Source: Gnetum montanum
Lineage: Eukaryota > Streptophyta > Gnetopsida > Gnetales > Gnetaceae
Length of the DNA stretch: 64,000 nt
Reading direction: 5' to 3'
NCBI GenBank assembly: GCA_015680685.1
Contig: MNCI01006048.1
Coordinates: forward strand, 337,152 to 401,151
Both the position numbers and the translations under genes were made by a program. Below the pieces are notes generated by a model, which ran no database searches, was not told the DNA's origin, and worked only from the letters and a program-made list of their open reading frames with translations. Of this stretch, positions 58,901 through 64,000 are shown piece by piece (within the stretch, counting starts at the first letter, position 1; each line of letters opens with the position of its first letter).

Positions 58901-59402
58901 CAACGAAGGAATTTGTACACAGAATAAGAAATTGCAATGAAGAAAGGTTTCCTATCTGATAAGGAATCCCACCTTCAAATTCATTTAATCATAGATCAAA
59001 TACTTTAAGCCTATGCAAAGTGCCCAGGGATGATGGGATCGGACCAGAGAAAGAGTTATTGCCAATGTCAAGTACCTGCAGGAATGATAAGTTGGAGAGG
59101 TGGGGAGACAGGGATCCACGCAATGTGGCACTTTCCAGAAATATGTTCACAACTCGGCCATGATGTTTGGTGGAGTAGCTGATTCCAGTCCAATTGCATG
59201 CATTGGGATCATGATCGTTTCAATGGTGAAGAAGAGAGAGTGGATCGCTGGTGATGCATTTTTTGAATTGAATGAGAGCTCTCATATCATTCAAAGCTCC
59301 GTCATGATGTGTGCAAGCTTTAACAAGAGCAACAAAGAAAGAGGAGCACAAACAAAGCAGAAGCAGAAGGCAAAAAGGAAGAGCAGCAGAGGAGGAGGCC
59401 AT
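55996..59402 (-). pseudogene. LRR receptor-like kinase, subfamily XII type (non-RD), about 1,100 codons
   Basis: Such kinases sit in the plasma membrane and sense ligands; family XII includes FLS2, EFR and Xa21. The ATG at 59400-59402 starts a signal peptide (MASSSAALPFCLLLLLCLC), then an N-terminal cap (about 59300-59160, CNWTGI) and a long run of 24-residue leucine-rich repeats (LxxLxxLxLxxNxLxGxIP) to about 57400. The membrane helix is at about 57170-57260 (LGILGGLLLLVVAVISLIF). In the kinase: P-loop GEGSHGKVY, VVAVKCF with the Lys, HCD in place of HRD (non-RD), DFG, and RPTMKEV near the end. A 90-bp intron (56478-56567, GT..AG) splits the APE motif, the usual site. Defects: stops at 59220-59222, 58989-58991 and 58476-58478, and an extra CT near 56605. 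Stop at 55996-55998. Confidence 0.92.
56478..56567 (-). other. Intron of the receptor kinase (90 bp)
   Basis: On the minus strand exon 1 ends ..GCCCCAG, then GTATATGC; the intron ends GATTTTTTAG before AGTATGGG. Joining restores A-P-E-Y-G. The position in the kinase is typical of subfamily XII. Confidence 0.88.
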
Positions 59403-61030
59403 TGTGATGCTGCAGAGGTAGGGGAAGGCAGGAAGGTGTAATAATACATAATTGCTGTTGATGTTGAGCTCAATTTAAACGTTTTTATCTCGACATTGAC
59501 TTTTCAAAATAAATTTTTGTGCATAGTTAAATAATGTATTAAATTGAAGTTGTTCTTTATCTGTGGACGAGAAACTGCTTAACTTTTTGGGAGTTCTGTT
59601 TCCTGCGTAATTTTCGTTTTCCTTTCAGATTGGCATTCCTATAATCTTCCTACCTTTGGTGACTTTTTTGGACATTTATGGGTAACATCAGTTTCTGCTG
59701 GGCTTTAAGGTCGTGTTGCACGGGATTCTGAGTTCTGTATTCCGTATGAAAAGTGGTAACACAACGCGTTTTCCTGAATTTTTCAAATAAAACTAAGAAG
59801 ATGGACCAGGAAGCTCAATTGAATTTTTTAAACGAAATTAAAAAGAACAGGAAGAAGCTTCATTGCTTCATTTTAAATTTTTCAAATGAAATTATGGAGA
59901 GGGAACGAAGCTTGATTTCTGCATTCCGTATGAAAAATGGTCAATCAAATTTCTGCATTCCGTATGAAATTCTCGGATAATCATTGAACGCGCTCCTCCC
60001 TGAGGTGACATTTGGACAGTCATCGCTTTTTATTATTATAAAAGCATCCGTATATGTTCACCCTTAATGCTTTTTATGTTCACCCTTATTATAAACACGA
60101 TTGTTTTATGTTCACCATCAGTGCCGTGTTGGCCAAGAATCTCATTTTCTGCTTTTTTTTAATAAAAAGTGGTCAGCCGAACGCGTTTTCCCTGAAATTT
60201 CTACCCATAATTGAAGAAGAAGAAGCTTGACCAGGGAAAGTATATGCGTTTTTATTTAAAGCATCTACCAGAGAGTCCAGTCCGTTCTATTCTAATGAAT
60301 TATTTATTCGTTCCATCCTCATGATGGGTTGTCACAAAGGTATTAATGTTCCACAATTTCAGACATTTTCGGAATCCAACATGAAGTTGTGTTCAAACTC
60401 TTCAACCCTCTACCTAAACATTTCCTTTGTAAAAAGTACTAATAAAATTATGATACATACATAATCTATTGTACCATAATTTGTATAACGGATATAATAG
60501 TCTTTCTCTAACCTTTTTTCTTTTTTGAGAAACTCCATGCCTAGTGAGTGGCAAAACTGGTGAAATTACAATTCTATACTACCAAAAAGTAATTTACAAT
60601 TAGTATTAAATTTGCTCTATATAAATTTTAATATCATATTCATGAAAGTGTAGATGGATTATGCAAATATTTTATTATGATTATATATTTTAAAAGCTAA
60701 TAATATAATACTTAAAAGTAAATGGGTCCAAACATCATCAATTCTATTTTCATTTAAAAGAAATTGCAAAAAATGAACTATGTTGAGTGGGTGTATATAT
60801 GTAGATTTAGTTTTTGGGTAGTGTGACTCAAAAGTATATCCTATGCATCTCGTCTATGGCATTGTTTTGTAAAATTTATCATTTTCTATTACAAAATTTA
60901 ATTTTTAAATGTTTCTGGGTGTGGCTAAAGAGGTTTTACAAACAAAAAAAAAATTCTTAGCAATTGGAATTCCCAAATAAAGATAGTTACTTTAAGTCAT
61001 ATGTTAGAGGTTTGGATATCAAATTAATTC
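59403..61030. other. Upstream flank of the receptor kinase, no gene seen
   Basis: The first few hundred bases would hold the promoter, but no clear TATA box could be fixed. Short direct repeats: GCATTCCGTATGAAA near 59920 and 59957 with a variant near 59738; AACGCGTTTTCC at about 59763 and 60159; TATGTTCACCCTTA at about 60055 and 60077 with a third variant near 60108. From about 60300 it is AT-rich and featureless. Confidence 0.5.
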
Positions 61031-61036
61031 ACACCA

Positions 61037-61171
61037 AGGTTTGTTGGGCTCTTTAAGGTCTTGAGAAGAGTTGAAGTAGTGGCATATCAAATTAGTTTAT
61101 CTCTATAGTTATTGAGGATGCATGATGTGTTTCATGTGTCAATGTTGAGAAATTATGTTTCAAATCCAAGG
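61037..61171 (+). pseudogene. Integrase C-terminal fragment of a chromovirus-like Ty3/gypsy element
   Basis: One frame reads RFVGLFKVLRRVEVVAYQI, a stop, then MHDVFHVSMLRNYV, the pattern G-P-F-x-I-L-x-R-[IV]-G-x-V-A-Y..VHNVFHVSMLRKYV of chromovirus integrases (Tekay/CRM/Reina group). Only about 45 codons remain. It is not the integrase type of E1, E2 or E5. Confidence 0.75.
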
Positions 61172-62781
61172 CAAATGATAAAGATGGGCTTTGGAATAGA
61201 ACCAATGAGACTATTGAGATATATGCTGAAGGGAGATTCTAAGAACACAAAGAAAATAAAATCTAGATGTTGATTGATAAGTGGTTAAAGAAGAAGAAGA
61301 ATTCCAAAAGAGGGAAGGTACATAAGAATAACAAGAATCTAGCTCCTCACAAGGAGATCCATATTTGTGAGCTAGAAAAAGAGGCCCCACTACAGGAAGT
61401 GGTCCAATGGAAGATGTTGCTGATCTAAAAATCTTGTTGAAATTTTACCCAAGGTTGATAAGACATGAGATTCCATGGACAAATAATTTCAATTTACATT
61501 AAAGATAATGAAAGAAAAAGTGAAGAAAGTTCCAAAGAGCAAGAAAAGAAAATTAGGAAGAAAGCAAGCAAGGACATACAAGCATAAAGGAAAAGCAATT
61601 GTAGTAAAAGAGGTTACAAACTTTGATTCACACAAAGTCATCACCATTAGAAATGCACCAAATTTTAATAATTAATTAATTATTCTCAATCTTTTGAATG
61701 TTTATTTTCCAATTTTATTATTGAATGGCGATTTCTTCGTGTGATGCCTTTTTAGTCTCATGATGAAGGGCCCAAGATGATACAATGTAATGTCACTGGT
61801 AAGTGATTGAACTTGGTTTGGAACCCTAATAGACAAGTACGATGGTCATTCTAATCACGTATAATATGCACAACCTACGATGACCATGGTAAGATACCTC
61901 ACATCCTAATTCTCTAATCCTTCTTATTCCATTTCACCTCACTAGCATGTTACAAGTATGAATTGTATAGTCTTATATAGCATAGTGTAGGATTTTAACC
62001 ACATTTAAATTCTAAGATGCCCACATATACTTGTAGAAGTGGTTACACAAGGGCATTATGAACATAAGTCCACTTTAGGGAGGAGCCACTTGTATTACTA
62101 TTGGGAATCATGATCAATAACAAATCTCACACTCTCTAAAGCATTATGATTAACTTCATCAACCTTATGCATCATTATGGAACACACTTCTCCTCACTTT
62201 ATATTTAATTTAAAATTGGATTTTGATGATTTTCTCGTAAAACCTCTCATTTTTTATCAACTTTAAGTTAACAAGATTCATGTTTTATTATTTGAACCAT
62301 TGCAAGCATCAATGGAATCTACACTCTAGCCTAACAACCGTTAAGAAGCTATGAGATCCATTAGATGTAGAAAAATGACAAAATTTTAGGCTAAAATGCT
62401 AAGGAAAATGGATATCACATATACTACACTTGTAATTTCACAACAAAAAAATAAATAAATACTCAACACCCCTTCTCATTTCTCTCACATTTTCCTCAAA
62501 ACACAGAAGGTGTTCTTTCCATTTTCAAGCTCCAAAGCCTTCCTAGTACATGAACTAAAAAATTTTCTAATTCCATTCTTGAAAGTTTTAGGTAACCTTT
62601 AAAATAACTAATAAAATGATCTTTTAGTTGCTTTAGGGCTTTAGAAATATAAAAGTCACAATCACCTTACATCATAAATGTTATATTTTTCAAAATTTTG
62701 GTCTAACCAAGGGATCAATAAGGGTTTTGATCATCATAAATAAATCTCAAAAACTAACAATTACCCCGTGGGTAATTAAAG

Positions 62782-62871
62782 ATGGCATCAAAATGTGTTC
62801 CTAAGGCCAATAAACCTTCACAACAAAGAGAGAAGATGCCAAGGGATGGATGTGAACAAGGATGGGACTAG
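62782..62871 (+). CDS. E7 copy of the small D-family ORF (29 codons, partial)
   Basis: MASKCVPKANKPSQQREKM then PRDGCEQGWD and a stop. It sits where the MAPKRGQQ ORF sits in E6, shares the opening ATGGC and the basic, Gln-rich character, and follows TAATTAAAG. It is too short and diverged to be certain that it is coding. Confidence 0.35.
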   Translation: MASKCVPKANKPSQQREKMPRDGCEQGWD

Positions 62872-63006
62872 TTGTAGTAATCCAAGGCTAGGAGACAAGG
62901 ATAAGAAGAGTAGTAGGTACACTTAGTACACTAGCCAATACTCCAAACTAAATAATCTATCCAAGAAGAGGCACTAGCACCATCTACTACTACAACAGAA
63001 ACACAA

Positions 63007-63210
63007 GTGACACTCCCTAAGAAGTGTATTAGAGCAATCAATGACAAGGCAGTTATGGCCAATGTACTTACTAAGCTAAACTTCAAACCCTTCTTAGAGT
63101 TCACTCCACAGGAGATGAGAAAGTACCTACAAACCTCTCCACTATTGCCCATCTTATTCACCAATGGCAAGTGGTTTTTAAATAAGACCTATATGTTTTG
63201 GAACAATTAG
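63007..63210 (+). CDS. Uncharacterised frame in E7 (67 codons)
   Basis: It reads MTLPKKCIRAINDKAVMANV onward with FTPQEMRKYLQTSPLLPILF and a WFLNKTYMFWNN end, and continues past the stop with further protein-like sequence (VAKATIKIEDIFVSYN). Amino-acid use is protein-like, and it may be the downstream part of the same D-family extra ORF. I do not recognise it. Confidence 0.35.
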   Translation: MTLPKKCIRAINDKAVMANVLTKLNFKPFLEFTPQEMRKYLQTSPLLPILFTNGKWFLNKTYMFWNN

Positions 63211-63700
63211 GTAGCCAAAGCTACTATAAAGATAGAAGATATCTTTGTATCCTATAATTGAAGCCATTGTATCTACACTAGGGATCCTAAGTAATGAGCC
63301 ATCTAGTGGAAATTCTATATCTCTATGTAACCTAAGATGCATGAAATTATTTATGTGCATTCAAATCTATAGTTTGGGATTGTTTTAGTGAGTGGTGATA
63401 CACCATTGGTAGTGTTTCACCTTGTGCACTAGCTAACCTCATACACTACCTCGTGTTGCATGCTACCTCAGCTTATGTACTACCTCATATGGTACGTTGC
63501 CTTACCTAATGTGTTACCTCACTTGGTGTGCTATCTCATGTAGTACACTTCCTTACCTCATACACTACCTCATCACTTTTGTTATAAATCCATACCTTAA
63601 AAAAAAAGCTGAAAGGAGAATTCATTTTTTAACAATTTTCTTTTGCATTTTCTTAGCAAGTGCTTCTCTTCCTTTCTTGAAATAGGATGTTATTTCTTTT
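63211..63700. other. No gene seen before the inverted LTR
   Basis: A run of CTACCTCA-like phrases (about 63440-63570: CACTACCTCGTG, GCTACCTCAG, CTACCTCATA, TTACCTCACT, CTATCTCATG) forms a degenerate repeat of about 20 bp. Confidence 0.5.
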
Positions 63701-64000
63701 TGATGAGTGGCGAGGTACCCCTACACTCAACCATACGAATACAAGCGTTACACACGCGATCCAGTTGAACTCTGCAGACTAAGTGCCTACATGCCTCATG
63801 GAACACTTAAGGTTAATCATTCATTGTCTTCCTAGACTCAGTTGTATTTGTCACGGTGTATGGTTAAGTAAGTCTGAGGTATGTGATTTTTATAACTTTT
63901 CTATTTTATCTCCTATGATAATGAGGTGAAGGATGAAGAGACTAATTAACTAACTTTAACTAACTAAGTCTTAATTAACCTAGCATCAGTATCCGTTCCC
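63701..64000 (-). repeat. D-family LTR, inverted, cut by the window end
   Basis: On the plus strand it starts TGATGAGTGGCGAGGTACCC and continues CTACACTCAACCATACGAAT, the reverse complement of the D-family LTR end (GGTTGAGTGTAGGGGTAC..CCACTCATCA). It matches the E4 LTR best (block TAAGTGC..A.......CATGGAACACTTAAGG against the E4 end). It has more CpG than E4 to E6 LTRs, so it may be younger. Confidence 0.85.

Larger units (their letters stand above)
61200..63700 (+). mobile_element. E7: D-family internal fragment
   Basis: From about 61680 blocks match the post-gag region of E4, E5 and E6: GGGAGGAGCCACTTGTATTA (about 62079) against GGGGAGAACCCACTTGTGTG in E6. A lysine-rich stretch near 61510-61600 (KKVPKSKKRKLGRKQ) could be the end of a gag-like frame. 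Two small frames follow (listed). It ends just before an inverted D-family LTR at 63701. Confidence 0.5.

Noticed and set aside
55996-59402. Functional receptor kinase gene with extra introns removing the stops
   Set aside because: The stops lie inside continuous LRR sequence with no splice signals around them, and subfamily XII genes normally have one or two introns, in the kinase part.
59100-59441. Plus-strand 113-codon frame over the kinase 5' end
   Set aside because: Antisense shadow of the signal peptide and cap region; the minus-strand reading has clear domain structure.

Overview
The window looks like nuclear DNA from a plant with a large, repeat-swollen genome. All coding homology is plant-type: Tat-lineage and other Ty3/gypsy LTR retrotransposons, tRNA-derived SINE-like pieces, an LRR receptor kinase with an FLS2/Xa21-type non-RD kinase domain, and fragments of farnesyl diphosphate synthase and ATG18. 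Very low gene density, very long LTR elements and heavy loss of CpG suggest a gymnosperm or similar large-genome seed plant, but the species cannot be read from the sequence. No intact host gene was found.

Layout. 1-7030: the 3' part of a relatively young, CpG-rich Tat element (E1), with pol (three in-frame stops), a 3' UTR minisatellite, polypurine tract and a 1.47-kb LTR whose U3 holds nine hairpin-forming palindromes. 7031 to about 26057: a much older giant Tat element (E2), apparently invaded in gag by E1. It has gag, protease, a 10-kb spacer with a long antisense reading region and a tandem array of about 190-bp units, then pol, 3' UTR repeats and LTR-A. 26817-29217: two more LTRs of the same superfamily, one direct (B) and one inverted (C). 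29655 to about 36170: E3, with gag and protease only; its 5' LTR region holds an insert carrying an ATG18 fragment.

36200-44435: remnants of a second Ty3/gypsy family (D family: E4 and E5) plus an integrase relic on the minus strand. 44470-44797: a kinase fragment duplicated at DNA level from the receptor kinase family at 56-59 kb. 44.8-46.7 kb: AT-rich DNA with SINE-like pieces. 46749-52874: E6, an almost complete D-family element with both LTRs, probable target-site duplication, tRNA-Asp-like primer site, gag and a small downstream ORF, but no pol. 54290-54686 (minus): a decayed farnesyl diphosphate synthase copy. 55996-59402 (minus): the main host locus, an LRR-RLK pseudogene of about 1,100 codons with three in-frame stops and one 2-bp frameshift. 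61.0-64.0 kb: more D-family sequence and the end of a younger inverted LTR.

Themes. (1) Most stop codons in otherwise aligned frames fit C-to-T or G-to-A transitions, as expected after cytosine methylation. (2) U3 regions of at least three LTR groups hold arrays of short palindromes with different sequences. (3) Both Tat elements share a 3' UTR unit of about 30 bp. (4) D-family members share a small ORF between the gag/pol region and the 3' LTR, often preceded by an intron-acceptor-like sequence.
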